Notes: a model not told the origin generated them from the letters alone. DNA of 64,000 nt from Nibricoccus aquaticus (GCF_002310495.1 NZ_CP023344.1:4605501-4669500); one strand, 5' to 3'. Counted from the stretch's first letter, positions 24,344-34,307 are shown. Program-made: numbers and translations.

Positions 24344-26662
24344 TCAGAATTTTCCCGAGAGCGAGAACAGGAACGTGCGCGGTTCGCCGTATCGGAAGCG
24401 ATTGGCCAGCCACATTTCGTCGGTGACATTCTTCACGTTGAGCGTGGCACTGATGTCGCGGCCCATCAGTTTGAATCGCCCGCCAAAACCGGCGTCGAAC
24501 AGGAGGTAACCGTCCATGTTCCAAGGTCTGCTCGCGACGCCGGCGACCACGACGTAGGCCTCGGTCTGCTCGCGTTCGCTGGCGAAGCGCGCGCCGCCCA
24601 TGACGAATAGATTGGTGAACTTACCGACCTTGCCGAAATCGTGACGGCCCCACAGCGAGGCCGTGTGCTCCGGCGCATTGGCCAGACGGTGGCCGGTGCG
24701 GGTGTAGAAAACGCTGCCGTCGGCGAGGATGACGCGCGTGTTGCTGGACGTGTCGCTGAGCACCCACGCGTCCGTGTAGGCGTAGGTGGCGATGATCTGG
24801 GCTCCCTTCCAAGGCTTCAGTCGGAGGTCGAGCTCGATGCCTTCACTGCGATCGGTGCCGGATTGCTCGATCGGGCTGAACGTCTCCAGCAGGCCGTCGG
24901 GACGCGTGATGGTGACCGCCGGCAGGAAGCGCACGATGTCGGTGTTATCAACCTGGAACACGGAAACGGAGGCGGCGACCTTATCCTGGAGGAAGCTGGA
25001 GCGCAGGCCGACGTCGTAACCTTTGCCGGACTGCGGGCTCGGGGAGAACTGGGTGCCGTCCGGACGACGGCCGGAGCTAAAGACCGGAAGAAATGATTCG
25101 GAGTAGTTCGCATATACCGAGAACTTCGGGGTGAACTTATACACGGCGCCGACCTGCGGGATCGTGGCGGGTTTGGCCTCGCCGCGAGTGCGGACTCCGG
25201 TCGAGGGCGTGTAATCATTCACGTAAAAATAGTCACGGCGGACACCGGCGAGCGTGCGCAGCCTGCCGTCTAGCATCGACAGCTGGTTGGTCACGTAACC
25301 GCTGCGCGTGGTGTTGGTGCTGCTGTATCCGTCGGAAGAGCTGCCGATCGTTTGGGATTCATTCAGCTCGGTGACAACCCAGGTGGCCGGGTCGAACACG
25401 TTCCACTGGGTCAGCGGGCTGGCGGGCACCTGCACGCCGGTGTAGTCTTGGTAAAATTTCAGGGTCTCGTATTGGTAACCGACTATATTTTGCACATCGA
25501 TGCCGGCGAAGGTGAAATTGTTGACCAGTTCGCCCTGCCGCCAGAGATCGTCGGTACCGCGCTTGCGATGCGTGAGGCCGCGGCGCGGGAGGGTGTCGAA
25601 CGCCGTGCCGGCAAGCGTGACGTTCTGGCCGTTGGCACGGATGTTCTCATACCACGTGCCGGCGGTGACGTTGGCGCGCAGCGTCAGGTAGGAAGTGAAA
25701 CGGTGGATCAGCTCCGCCGTCGTCACCCCCATCTCGGTGTCGTTGTAGTCGCCCGGAGCGGCCGCGTTGAAGGAACGGGTGACGGCGGCAGGACGGTCCT
25801 CGAAGTCGATGCGGGCGTTAAACGGCAGGCGCGGCGAGAAGCCGTTGGTGAGGCGCTTGCTCTCCTCATACTCGACGGTAAGCGAGGTGCCGGGGCGGAT
25901 CCACCACGTGAGAGACGGGTTGATGAGAGTCGTCTGGTTTGCGAAGCGGTCGACGATGGAGTCGGAGTCCTCGTACGAAGTCACGAGCCGCAGGGCCAGC
26001 TTGTTCTCGATGAGCGGCGTGTTGATATCGAGCACGGCGCGGTAGAAATCGTAACTGCCGGCCTGCAGCTGGTAATTGACGAAGTTCTGCGTGGGTTTCG
26101 GGCGCTTCGTGATGTAGTTGACCGAACCGCCGGGATTGAGCTGGCCGTAAAGCATCGAGGACGGGCCCTTGAGAACCTCCACGCGGTCGATGTTGGCGGA
26201 GCCGACGAGACGGAGACGGCGGAAGCCATTGCGCATCGGGAGGAAGCCGGTCTGCCCGCGCAGCGTGAAGCTGGTGTTGTCGCCCTCGTTGGTCGACTGG
26301 CCGGCGCCCAGCGAAACGCCGCTAGTGTAGGCGACGGCGTCGATAAGGTCGATCGCGGCGATGTCCTTGAGGAACTCCTCGGTGAGCACCTGCATGCTGA
26401 TTGGCAGGTCCACAAGTTCCGTGCGGGTGCGCGTGCCGGCGGTGGAGCTGTTGGAGAAATAGCCTTCGTTGTCGTCCGCGCGGACTAAGAACGGCGAAAG
26501 CTGCAGGAGGTCTTCATCGAGGTCGGAGGCGGGCTTGGCGGATGGCACCGGCGCGGGCGCGACCCGGGCGGTTTGCGCGGGGGCGCTGCTGACTATCCAT
26601 AGGGAGGTCATAGCACCGAGGAGACAGACGTTACGAATGGGCTTGGAGCAGGTGTGTTTCAT
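24344..26662 (-). CDS. TonB-dependent outer-membrane receptor
   Basis: This 772-residue protein has a signal peptide (about 1-30) and then LLQLSPFLVRADDNEGYFSN, a lead-in common in Verrucomicrobiota receptors that may contain the TonB box. The plug domain follows at about 80-200 (DLPISMQVLTEEFLKDIAAI, SFTLRGQTGF, IDRVEVLKGPSSMLYGQLNP, GGSVNYITKRP). The rest is a 22-strand barrel, ending in an aromatic residue (FLFSLSGKF) as outer-membrane proteins require. Plug motifs resemble siderophore receptors, but in this group such proteins often import oligosaccharides, and the GH-rich neighbourhood favours that. The gene diverges from GH1, and an operator-like palindrome lies about 100 bp upstream. 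The isomerase gene follows directly. Confidence 0.92.
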   Translation of the reverse strand: MKHTCSKPIRNVCLLGAMTSLWIVSSAPAQTARVAPAPVPSAKPASDLDEDLLQLSPFLVRADDNEGYFSNSSTAGTRTRTELVDLPISMQVLTEEFLKDIAAIDLIDAVAYTSGVSLGAGQSTNEGDNTSFTLRGQTGFLPMRNGFRRLRLVGSANIDRVEVLKGPSSMLYGQLNPGGSVNYITKRPKPTQNFVNYQLQAGSYDFYRAVLDINTPLIENKLALRLVTSYEDSDSIVDRFANQTTLINPSLTWWIRPGTSLTVEYEESKRLTNGFSPRLPFNARIDFEDRPAAVTRSFNAAAPGDYNDTEMGVTTAELIHRFTSYLTLRANVTAGTWYENIRANGQNVTLAGTAFDTLPRRGLTHRKRGTDDLWRQGELVNNFTFAGIDVQNIVGYQYETLKFYQDYTGVQVPASPLTQWNVFDPATWVVTELNESQTIGSSSDGYSSTNTTRSGYVTNQLSMLDGRLRTLAGVRRDYFYVNDYTPSTGVRTRGEAKPATIPQVGAVYKFTPKFSVYANYSESFLPVFSSGRRPDGTQFSPSPQSGKGYDVGLRSSFLQDKVAASVSVFQVDNTDIVRFLPAVTITRPDGLLETFSPIEQSGTDRSEGIELDLRLKPWKGAQIIATYAYTDAWVLSDTSSNTRVILADGSVFYTRTGHRLANAPEHTASLWGRHDFGKVGKFTNLFVMGGARFASEREQTEAYVVVAGVASRPWNMDGYLLFDAGFGGRFKLMGRDISATLNVKNVTDEMWLANRFRYGEPRTFLFSLSGKF

Positions 26663-26759
26663 GGGGCGGGGTTGCTTGGGTGGAGCTGGCGCGAGTCATC
26701 ACGTAGCAGGTTCAGCCCACAGATGTCTGAGGCCGCACCACGGGATAAACGGTGGCCAC

Positions 26760-26775
26760 ATTCAATCGCTTGAGC
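26760..26775. promoter_or_regulatory. LacI-type operator-like palindrome, receptor side
   Basis: ATTCAATCGCTTGAGC matches the perfect palindrome at 27125-27140 at 13 of 16 positions and is CG-centred. It lies 98 bp upstream of the receptor start within the 523-bp divergent gap 26663-27185. Apart from the two operators I see nothing else assignable in that gap. Confidence 0.55.
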
Positions 26776-27124
26776 GGGAGCAGCGCGGGCGGAGGTAGGT
26801 CGCGTAGATCCGAGCGCCCATCCACCTACGTGATCCACAAACCGAAACACTTTGCAGGCTGCGGGTTGCGGCCGGCGTGGCGGAATAGTTCCGACTGAGT
26901 TAAATCGAGGAGCCGTATGGCGCATGGGACTGGGAGGGGTAAACGGCGAACCAGCCATTGGCGACAGCCGCGTGCGGTCCAGTGGCGGGGATGTTTCCTC
27001 GCAGGTGGAGCACGATCGCCGGGCGGGCTTGGGCACTTGCGATGACGGCACCATCCCATCAATCCAACCTGCCCGGAGGTCCGGTTCCACCAAACTGACC
27101 CTCTACCGTGCGGCCTGAATAACC

Positions 27125-27140
27125 GTTCAAGCGCTTGAAC
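27125..27140. promoter_or_regulatory. LacI-type operator, perfect palindrome before GH1
   Basis: GTTCAAGCGCTTGAAC is a perfect 16-bp palindrome centred on CG, the form expected for LacI/GalR-family operators. It ends 45 bp before the GH1 start at 27186. Related sites occur at 26760, 34308 and 35583, and a LacI-family gene lies at 37274-38299. Confidence 0.75.
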
Positions 27141-27185
27141 CCATCGCCCGTTGGCCTCGGCCCTTCGGTGGCGTGGCGTGGAGTG

Positions 27186-28586
27186 ATGGATTCCTCCTTT
27201 TCCTTTCCCGCCGGGTTTGTCTGGGGCACCGCCACGGCCGCCGCCCAGATCGAAGGCGCGGCGGCGCTCGACGGGCGCGGTACGTCCGTGTGGGACACTT
27301 TTGCCGGGCAGCCTGGCCGGACCAAGGACGGTCTCGGACCGGCAGTGGCGTGCGACCACTACCACCGCTACGAGCAGGATTTCGCGCTGATGCGCGCGCT
27401 CGGCGTGAAGCACTACCGTTTCTCACTGTCGTGGTCGCGGCTGTTTCCCGACGGCGATGAGCGCCGGAACCCGGCGGGGTTCGTTTTTTATCACCGGCTG
27501 ATCGACGCCATGCTGGCGCATGGGCTCACGCCCTGGTGCACCTTTTATCACTGGGACATGCCTCAAGCACTCGAGGCGCGCGGCGGCTGGCGGACCCGCG
27601 AGTCGACTGCGGCCTTTGCCGCCTACGCGCAGGCTGCGGTGGCGGCGTTCGGGGGCCGCGTGAAGCATTGGTTCACTCTGAACGAGATCCCCGCCTTCGT
27701 GATCCACGGGCACAAACTGGGCCTCCATGCCCCCGGGGCGATGGAGCCGCCGAAGGTGGTCAACCAAGTCTTTCACCACGCCCTGCTCGCGCACGGGCTG
27801 GCGGTGCAGGCGGTGCGGCAGCACGGCGGCCCCGGGGCGAAGGTGGGGCTCGTGCACAATCCCGAGATCACCGTGCCCTTCGCCGAGACGCCCGAGCACA
27901 TCGCCGCCGCGCGCACGATTTTCGCCCAGACGAACGAACACCTGCTAGCGCCCTTGTTCAACGGCGGCGGATATCCGGCCAGCTACCTCGAGCGCTGCGG
28001 GGCGGACGCGCCGGAGCACACCCCCGAGGACATGACCTTGATCGGCCAACCCACCGACTTTCTCGGGCTCAATGTGTATCGCGGGCATTTCGTGCGAGCC
28101 GGCGCGGACGGACGGCCGGAGCTGTTGCCGTTGCCCGAGGGATTCCCGCGCGCGCAGGCCGCGTGGCTGCATCATGTGCCGCAGGCGATGTTCTGGGGGC
28201 TGAAATTCTGCGCCGAGCTATATCGCGTGCCGGAGTTTTATATCGCTGAAAATGGCGTCGGTTATCACGACGCACCGGGCATGCCCGCGCACCTCGAATC
28301 GGTCCACGGCTGGGACGAGGCGGCACGGGACTTGTCGGGGGAGATTCTCGACCTGCACCGCTGCCAGTATCTGCGGACCTACCTGCAGTCGCTGCACCGC
28401 GCGATTGCGGCGGGGGTGCCGGTGGGCGGATATTTTCTCTGGTCCTTCATGGACAACTTTGAGTGGGCCGACGGCTACGTGTCCCGCTTCGGGCTCGTGC
28501 ACCTCAATTTCACCACGCAACGGCGCACCCCGAAACTCAGTGCTCAGTGGTATGCGGAGGTCATGCGGCGGAACGCGGTGATCTGA
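27186..28586 (+). CDS. GH1 beta-glycosidase
   Basis: ATG 27186 gives 466 residues, the normal GH1 length; the in-frame ATG at 27135 lies inside the operator palindrome and is rejected. The protein begins with FPAGFVWGTATAAAQIEGAA, the GH1 N-terminal signature. The acid/base Glu is E167 in WFTLNEIP and the nucleophile lies in FYIAENGVGY (about 365). YRFSLSWSRLFP and GGYFLWSFMDNFEWADGY complete the family pattern. There is no signal peptide, so it is probably cytoplasmic, cleaving imported beta-linked disaccharides or oligosaccharides. GH1 includes beta-glucosidases, beta-galactosidases and beta-mannosidases; the exact sugar is undetermined. It converges with the dehydrogenase gene, with 18 bp between stops. 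Confidence 0.93.
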   Translation: MDSSFSFPAGFVWGTATAAAQIEGAAALDGRGTSVWDTFAGQPGRTKDGLGPAVACDHYHRYEQDFALMRALGVKHYRFSLSWSRLFPDGDERRNPAGFVFYHRLIDAMLAHGLTPWCTFYHWDMPQALEARGGWRTRESTAAFAAYAQAAVAAFGGRVKHWFTLNEIPAFVIHGHKLGLHAPGAMEPPKVVNQVFHHALLAHGLAVQAVRQHGGPGAKVGLVHNPEITVPFAETPEHIAAARTIFAQTNEHLLAPLFNGGGYPASYLERCGADAPEHTPEDMTLIGQPTDFLGLNVYRGHFVRAGADGRPELLPLPEGFPRAQAAWLHHVPQAMFWGLKFCAELYRVPEFYIAENGVGYHDAPGMPAHLESVHGWDEAARDLSGEILDLHRCQYLRTYLQSLHRAIAAGVPVGGYFLWSFMDNFEWADGYVSRFGLVHLNFTTQRRTPKLSAQWYAEVMRRNAVI

Positions 28587-28604
28587 CTCGGCGCCGGACT
28601 GCGC

Positions 28605-29606
28605 TCAGGCGGAAAAAACGGCTCGGTCGGCCGTCAATTCATGCCGCAGCGGCTGCCCGGCCACGAAACGCTCCACTTCATCCACCACCGTCAGGCCGAG
28701 CCGGTGCCACTCGTGCCCCAGGCTGCCGGCTATATGCGGCGTGATGAACGCATTGGTCAGCGCGTGCAGCGGCGACCGGACTGCGGGATCCTCGTTGACC
28801 AACACGTCAATCAGCGCCGTGAGATCCGGCCGGGCGCGCAGGACGGCTAACAGTTCGCTTTCGTCGGTGACCTCGGCCCGGGCCGTGTTGAGGAATACCG
28901 CGTGCGGTTTCATCGCCTCGAAATGGTGCCCGCGGATGAGCCCGTTGGTCGCAGGCAGCCAGGGAAGATGGCAGCTGACCAGGTCGGCGGTGCGGAATGC
29001 CTCCTCCAGGCTGCACAGCGTGAAACCCAAGCCCCGCGCCTCCTCCGGCGAAACCATCGGGTCGTAGGCAATCACGTTGAGCGACAGGGTGCGCAGGCGT
29101 TCGGCGACCAATCTCCCTATGTGGCCGAGGCCGAGCAGCGCGACCGTGCTGCGAAAGGTGCCTGCCGCCGCGACCGGCAAACGCACGAAGCGCTGCTCGC
29201 GGCGTCCGAGATCGACCGAGGGCCAGACCTGTTTCAATCCAAGGACGATCTGGGCAAAGGTGAACTCGGCTACCGGAACTGCGTTGGCCGCGGCCGCGGT
29301 GACGACCCGGACCGGCCGCGCCCACGAAGCGGGCGTGGACTTTTCCCGGACACTGCCGGCCGTGTAGAAAAGGATCTTCAGCACAGGAAACTGCGCGAGA
29401 AACTCCGCTGTCATGCGAGGCAGGCCCCATGACCCGATCAGGACCTCCACGCGAGCCAGGTCTGTGCCCAGTCCGGGGATCTGGGCGGGATCCGTAGCCG
29501 GAGCGACGAAGTCCAGCAGCTCCTCCAGCCGGGCGCGATCGACCGGATCGAACAGGTCCGCATACAGGGACGGTTTCATCAGGCAGAGGGCGACGGGCTT
29601 TTTCAT
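28605..29606 (-). CDS. D-isomer-specific 2-hydroxyacid dehydrogenase
   Basis: Start ATG 29606, 8 bp after the GH2 stop, gives 333 residues; an upstream ATG at 29642 would overlap GH2. The NAD-binding Rossmann motif is LLGLGHIGRLVAERL at about 159. The catalytic triad follows family order: Arg in NTARAEV (about 242), Glu in VLVNEDP (about 270) and His in TPHIAGS (about 289). These cytoplasmic enzymes reduce 2-keto acids or oxidise 2-hydroxy acids such as glycerate, glyoxylate/hydroxypyruvate or phosphoglycerate. It is the last gene of the MFS-esterase-GH2 operon. With the hydroxypyruvate-isomerase-like protein nearby, a glycerate or hydroxypyruvate route is a reasonable guess, not shown. Confidence 0.9.
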   Translation of the reverse strand: MKKPVALCLMKPSLYADLFDPVDRARLEELLDFVAPATDPAQIPGLGTDLARVEVLIGSWGLPRMTAEFLAQFPVLKILFYTAGSVREKSTPASWARPVRVVTAAAANAVPVAEFTFAQIVLGLKQVWPSVDLGRREQRFVRLPVAAAGTFRSTVALLGLGHIGRLVAERLRTLSLNVIAYDPMVSPEEARGLGFTLCSLEEAFRTADLVSCHLPWLPATNGLIRGHHFEAMKPHAVFLNTARAEVTDESELLAVLRARPDLTALIDVLVNEDPAVRSPLHALTNAFITPHIAGSLGHEWHRLGLTVVDEVERFVAGQPLRHELTADRAVFSA

Positions 29607-29614
29607 CGGGCAGG

Positions 29615-32101
29615 TCACACGTAGGTGTCCGCGAGCGAGCACACCTTCAAATCCGACAAAATCCCTTTCGCAGCCACCGGCCGCTTGAGCTGGACGACCA
29701 CCCGTTTCTCGACCCCGGGATAGAGGTCGAACCAGTTGTCGCTCGCTTCCTCACTGGTCACTCCCAGCGAGAAATTCACGCGATGCAGAAACATCTTCGA
29801 CGTGAAAATCAGGGTCGCCGCTTGCCGGGTTGTGGATTCCACCCGCACATGCGGTCGGCCTTGGGGCAGGTTGAGAAAACGGGGCGGAGCGAAGAAGACC
29901 GAGTCCTGACTGCCGATGCTGCCGCTCACGGCAAGGTGGATGCGCAGATAGAGATTGTCGCGACCTTGTCGGGCCAGTTCTCGGGCAAAATCCAAGGTGC
30001 GCTGGCGCACGCTTTCGCCGCCGCGCAGGCGCACGCGCTTTTTGCCACGGGAGAGGATGCGTCCGTCGAAATGCCTCAGTTCCCACGAGAGCAGCCCCGA
30101 AGCGGCCGACGGGGCGTCGTAGACCGTGTGAAGGTGCACGATTCCGACCTCCGAGCGTCGATAGTTTCCAGTGCCTTGAATCTCATCGCCCGGGACATGC
30201 GCCGATACCAGCGCCGGGGCGAAGAACCGCCGGGCGTGGTGGTGCAAGGCCTTCCAGCGGCCGGTGAACTCAATCGAACTCCATGAAGCAACCGGCCAGC
30301 AGTCATTCAGCTGCCAGTAAAGCGCTCCCATGCATCGGGGCATGTGTCGCCGCCAGTGCTCAACGCCGGTCTGCATGCAATACGCTTGGTTGAGCTGCGA
30401 AAGGTAGATGAGCGCGTCCTGATCCTTCGGCAGGCGGTAGCGGCGCGAGATGTAGTCGAGGATGATCTGGTTCCCGGCGGGGTTCTTCTGGTGATTCTCC
30501 ATCGTCGCGCCGAAGACGTTGCGGTCATCGGGCGGGCAGAAGGTCGCGTTGGTCTGGGGCGAGCTATAACTCTGCATGCCGAATTCGGAGCAGAAGCGGA
30601 ACCGCCACTTCTCATACGACTTCACCGGCTGGCGGGCGTGCCAGACATCCCAGAAATGCGTGTCCCCGCGCCGCTCGCCGGCTTCGTGGGTGGGATCGGG
30701 ATCGCCCCGCCATTGCGAACTCGGCCAGTAGGCGGTGATGCCATCATGCGCGGCAATGGCGGCCGGGAGCACGCCGTCGAAAATCTCGCGGTAGGCGCGC
30801 TGTCGTGCCGGATCGCGCAACTGCTCGGCCCGTAACTGGTAGATCTCATTGTTGCCGCACCAGAGCGCCAGGCAGGCCCGGTGCTGAAGCCGGCGGACCT
30901 CTTGGGCCGCCTCCGCTGCGACGCTGCGCTGAAACTTCCGGTCGCCCGGGTAGAGCGCGCAGGAGAACATGAAATCCTGCCAGACCAGCAGCCCGAGTTC
31001 GTCGCACAGGTCATAGAAATCCTCGCTCTCGTAAATCCCACCGCCCCAGGCACGGATCATGTTCATGTGCGCCTGCGCCGCTGCGCGCAGATCGCGGGCG
31101 TAGTCGTCACGGGTGAGCCCGGCGACGAAGCTATGCGCGGGAATCCAGTTGGCGCCCTTTGCGAAGATTGCACGGCCATTCACGACAAACTGGAACGATT
31201 CGCCCCAGCGGTCCGCCCGTTGCTCGAGCGCCACCGTGCGCAGGCCTAGCCGGCGTTCCCAGCGACCCACCTCGTTGCCCCGTTCATCCCGGGCGAGCAG
31301 CGTGGCGATGTAGAGCGGCTGGTCCCCGTGACCGTTGGGCCACCACAGCGCGGGGTTCTTTATTTTCACCGCGCAATCCTCGATGGATCCAATCAAGCGG
31401 CCCTCCAGGCTGAGTGTGCCCTCGTAACGCACCCGTGCGTCTGGCCGCGTAAGTTCCGGCGTGAAGCGCAGCGTCACCGCCCCGCCCCGCGCATGGTGCT
31501 GGCTGACCCGCACGTGCTCGAGCCGGTTGGCGGGCCGGACATCGAGGCGCAAACCCCGCCAGATGCCGGCGGTGACGAGGCGCGGGCCCCAGTCCCAGCC
31601 GAACTGGCACTGCTCCTTGCGAATCCGGGAGCAATTGCCGATCGGGTCGTTGTTCTCAAATCCGGTGTGTCCGGGTCGCTGTTCCCGCACGTAGCGGGCG
31701 GCGCTGGCGAAGCGGATGTGCAGCACATTGCGGCCTGTTCGCAACCACCGGCGAGCCGGCCAGCGGTGGGCGAGAAACATGTTTTCCGTGCGGGCAACGA
31801 CGTGGCCGTTGAGCGTCACCGTGGCCACCGTATCGAGCCCGTCGGCGACGAGGTCGATCTGCGGTGCGGCCAGCAGCTCGGCGGTGGCGTCAAATTCAGC
31901 GCGATACTCCCAATCCTTCTCCTCGATCCAGCGTAGACCGAGCTCATTGGTGCCGTAAAATGGATCGGGAATTTCCCCGGCGTGGAGCAGGTCGCGGTGC
32001 ACGCAGCCCGGCACCACGGCCGGCATCCAGCGGCCGCGCCGGCCGACGGTTCGAAATTTCCACGTCACCGTGGCCGAAGAGAGATCGATAATCGCATTCA
32101 T
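29615..32101 (-). CDS. GH2 beta-mannosidase
   Basis: The 828-residue protein has the beta-mannosidase layout: jelly-roll sugar-binding domain (VPGCVHRDLLHAGEIPDPFY), the conserved RKEQCQFGWDWGPRLVTAGI block, immunoglobulin-like domain, then the barrel. NMIRAWGGGIYESEDFYDLC and LLVWQDFMFSCALYP are family signatures. The acid/base Glu lies in LWCGNNE (about 417) and the nucleophile in FCSEFGMQSY (about 504). There is no signal peptide, so action on imported mannosides in the cytoplasm is likely; export by another route cannot be excluded. The ATG overlaps the esterase TGA as ATGA (32101-32098), so translation should be coupled. With GH1 and GH39 it suggests a mannose-containing hemicellulose or glycan. 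Confidence 0.93.
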   Translation of the reverse strand: MNAIIDLSSATVTWKFRTVGRRGRWMPAVVPGCVHRDLLHAGEIPDPFYGTNELGLRWIEEKDWEYRAEFDATAELLAAPQIDLVADGLDTVATVTLNGHVVARTENMFLAHRWPARRWLRTGRNVLHIRFASAARYVREQRPGHTGFENNDPIGNCSRIRKEQCQFGWDWGPRLVTAGIWRGLRLDVRPANRLEHVRVSQHHARGGAVTLRFTPELTRPDARVRYEGTLSLEGRLIGSIEDCAVKIKNPALWWPNGHGDQPLYIATLLARDERGNEVGRWERRLGLRTVALEQRADRWGESFQFVVNGRAIFAKGANWIPAHSFVAGLTRDDYARDLRAAAQAHMNMIRAWGGGIYESEDFYDLCDELGLLVWQDFMFSCALYPGDRKFQRSVAAEAAQEVRRLQHRACLALWCGNNEIYQLRAEQLRDPARQRAYREIFDGVLPAAIAAHDGITAYWPSSQWRGDPDPTHEAGERRGDTHFWDVWHARQPVKSYEKWRFRFCSEFGMQSYSSPQTNATFCPPDDRNVFGATMENHQKNPAGNQIILDYISRRYRLPKDQDALIYLSQLNQAYCMQTGVEHWRRHMPRCMGALYWQLNDCWPVASWSSIEFTGRWKALHHHARRFFAPALVSAHVPGDEIQGTGNYRRSEVGIVHLHTVYDAPSAASGLLSWELRHFDGRILSRGKKRVRLRGGESVRQRTLDFARELARQGRDNLYLRIHLAVSGSIGSQDSVFFAPPRFLNLPQGRPHVRVESTTRQAATLIFTSKMFLHRVNFSLGVTSEEASDNWFDLYPGVEKRVVVQLKRPVAAKGILSDLKVCSLADTYV

Positions 32102-32811
32102 GGGCGTGCGGTAGACGGACGCGCGCGACGCTGCGCCAGCAACCAGGTCAAGAGCTCCGGCTTGGCGTAAGCCGGATCCCAGGAGTTGTGTTCCAACCGC
32201 GGAAAGACGGTGAGCTTAGCGCTGCCGCCGGCGTCCCGCACACCCTTGACCATGGCCTGGGAGCGGGCCGGGCGGACGACGCGGTCTTTCGCGCCATGAA
32301 ACGCCCACACCGGCACCTGGCGCAATTGCGCGGCGTGGCGCACCTCGCCGCCGCCGCAGATGGGCGCGATGGCGGCATAACGGGCAGGATTGAAGCACGC
32401 CGTCGTCCAAGTGCCGTAACCGCCCATGCTCAACCCAGTGAGATACACCCGATCCAGGTCGACGCGCAGCTGGCTGCAAATCGTGGCCACGAACGCATCG
32501 ATGGCGGCGGCGTTCCACCAAGAGTCGGCGGGGCATTGGGGCGACACGAGGATGAAGGGGAATTTCATTCCGGCTTCCGCCAGTCGCGGCAGACCGTGCC
32601 GTTTCACGGCGTTCAGATCGGGTCCGCGCTCCCCCAGCCCGTGGAGGAACACCACGAGCGGCCAGCGCGTACGCCGGTTGGCGCTGTAGTCCTCCGGCAA
32701 GCACAACAGGTAATCTAACGGATAGGTAACCCGCACGAGAGCCCGCCCCGCGGTCTGGGCGGAGGAGCGGCGGACGCGCGCGGAGCGGGAGATGGAAACA
32801 CGGGCGGGCAT
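32098..32811 (-). CDS. Alpha/beta-hydrolase esterase (prolyl-oligopeptidase/phospholipase-like)
   Basis: This 237-residue enzyme has the classical alpha/beta-hydrolase order. The oxyanion block is WPLVVFLHGLGERG, the nucleophile Ser sits in LTGLSMGGYGTW, the Asp in FHGAKDRVV and the His in RLEHNSWDPAY. The pattern resembles secreted or cytoplasmic esterases often found beside glycosidases, which remove acetyl or feruloyl groups from polysaccharides. No signal peptide is evident; the N-terminus is Arg-rich. It lies 27 bp after the MFS gene and overlaps GH2 by 4 bp, so it belongs to the same operon. Deacetylation of imported oligosaccharides is the likely job, by context only. Confidence 0.85.
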   Translation of the reverse strand: MPARVSISRSARVRRSSAQTAGRALVRVTYPLDYLLCLPEDYSANRRTRWPLVVFLHGLGERGPDLNAVKRHGLPRLAEAGMKFPFILVSPQCPADSWWNAAAIDAFVATICSQLRVDLDRVYLTGLSMGGYGTWTTACFNPARYAAIAPICGGGEVRHAAQLRQVPVWAFHGAKDRVVRPARSQAMVKGVRDAGGSAKLTVFPRLEHNSWDPAYAKPELLTWLLAQRRARPSTARP

Positions 32812-32838
32812 GGCAGGCAGGCTTGAGTGGTTGCTAGG

Positions 32839-34218
32839 TTACTCGGGTGCGAGATATCCGGCCGGGCCGCCCAAACGGCGGAAGCTGCGGTAGGCAACTA
32901 GGCCCGTCGTGAGCGAGAGCAGGGCCAGGCCACCACCGGTGAGGTAGGCGAGCCGGTAATCGTGGCCGGAAAGATCCAGGATCTTGCCCAAGGCCGGGCC
33001 CACTAGCATAAGGCCGAGGCTCGTAACGAGCGCGCGCGCAGATTCGTACTGGGCATATTTGGCGCGCGGGAAAAGCCGCATGGTCAGCGACGCGCTGGAG
33101 GTTTGCCACAAGCCGCTCAGGACACTCGTCGACACGAGCATGATCGCGAACGTCCGGGCGTTTTCGATGATGAAGCCGCCGGCAAGCGTCGCCGTGCCGA
33201 AGAGCGCCATCGCGATCAGCGAGACCCGGAACGGGTGAAACCGATCCGCGAGCATGCCGATGAAATACGAGAGCGTGAATGAGATCAGATAGGTCAACGC
33301 CAGGAGCTTGCCGTAGCTGTCCATCGTCAGGCCGACGTGTTTGGCGAAAAGCACGTTGAACAGGCTAATGGCGGAGAGCGCCATCCACGCCAAGGAGACG
33401 CTGGCGTAGACCCACAGGTAATAACCCAGCGTGAAACATTCGCGGCCGTAAGTTTTCACGCCCGCAAACGCCCCGGAGCGTCCCGGCGCGGCGGGCGGAG
33501 GCGGCGGATATTCGCCTTCGTTCACCTTCAGGCACAATGCCAGAAAACCTACACCGTAGATGACGCCTACGCCCATGAAGATCCAGGCAAAGTGCGTCTC
33601 CGCCTTGCCGAACAACCAGAAGTTAAACCCGATAGCGATCGCCAGTCCCAGCGCGCGAAACAACCCATAGAAGCGCCCGAGCAGCGCCTGCGGCACGACG
33701 TCGTTGATCAGAGCGAAGAACACGGTGTTGGCCGTGATCGTGGAGACCTCGAAAATCGTCCAAAAGACCCCGAAGACGATCAGGATGCTGTTGTTCAACC
33801 CCGGCGACGCCCCGCCCAGCAGCGCGTGCAGGTGCTCGCCGAGCGTGGGACTGAATGCGAGGCCGATGATCGAAAGCGACGTGAACGGCGTGGAGATCGC
33901 CAAAAAGGGAATGCGACGGCCCCACCGTCCGCGATGGCGGTCGGACATGTAGCTGATCACCGGAGTCAGCAGCAGCGTCAAAGCGTGTGGCAACCCACCC
34001 AGCAGGATGCCGATGATCGTGTCGGATGCCTCGAATTTCTTCAGCAACAGCTGCACCACCCACTGCACCGAGCGATCCTTCATCGACCACGCAAAGTCGC
34101 CGGCGAGCAGCCAGCAAAACAACATCACGAGTCCACCCGAGGTGTAGATGAGGGTGCCGGCGCGCCAGGTTTTGGCGGGCGTTAGTTCTGTCGGCAATGG
34201 CGTGGCGGGCGCGCTCAT
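32839..34218 (-). CDS. MFS sugar transporter (SLC45/GPH-like)
   Basis: The protein has 459 residues with about 12 hydrophobic segments. The first is LIYTSGGLVMLFCWLLAGDF. The loop SYMSDRHRGRWGRRIPFLA carries the D-R-x-G-R-R pattern of the major facilitator superfamily and of GPH/SLC45-type sugar symporters. Members of this group import mono- and disaccharides with protons or sodium. It is the first gene of the operon with esterase, GH2 and 2-hydroxyacid dehydrogenase and diverges from a beta-helix gene; an operator-like site lies 90 bp upstream. It would carry the oligosaccharides entering through the TonB receptor across the inner membrane. Confidence 0.88.
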   Translation of the reverse strand: MSAPATPLPTELTPAKTWRAGTLIYTSGGLVMLFCWLLAGDFAWSMKDRSVQWVVQLLLKKFEASDTIIGILLGGLPHALTLLLTPVISYMSDRHRGRWGRRIPFLAISTPFTSLSIIGLAFSPTLGEHLHALLGGASPGLNNSILIVFGVFWTIFEVSTITANTVFFALINDVVPQALLGRFYGLFRALGLAIAIGFNFWLFGKAETHFAWIFMGVGVIYGVGFLALCLKVNEGEYPPPPPAAPGRSGAFAGVKTYGRECFTLGYYLWVYASVSLAWMALSAISLFNVLFAKHVGLTMDSYGKLLALTYLISFTLSYFIGMLADRFHPFRVSLIAMALFGTATLAGGFIIENARTFAIMLVSTSVLSGLWQTSSASLTMRLFPRAKYAQYESARALVTSLGLMLVGPALGKILDLSGHDYRLAYLTGGGLALLSLTTGLVAYRSFRRLGGPAGYLAPE

Positions 34219-34307
34219 CGGCGGGACGCTAGCGGGCGGGGATTAGGGTGGTAAGCCATGCGTCGTCAGAAACTAGCGCGCCGCGAGTGCAGCACACGTC
34301 CGGCCCA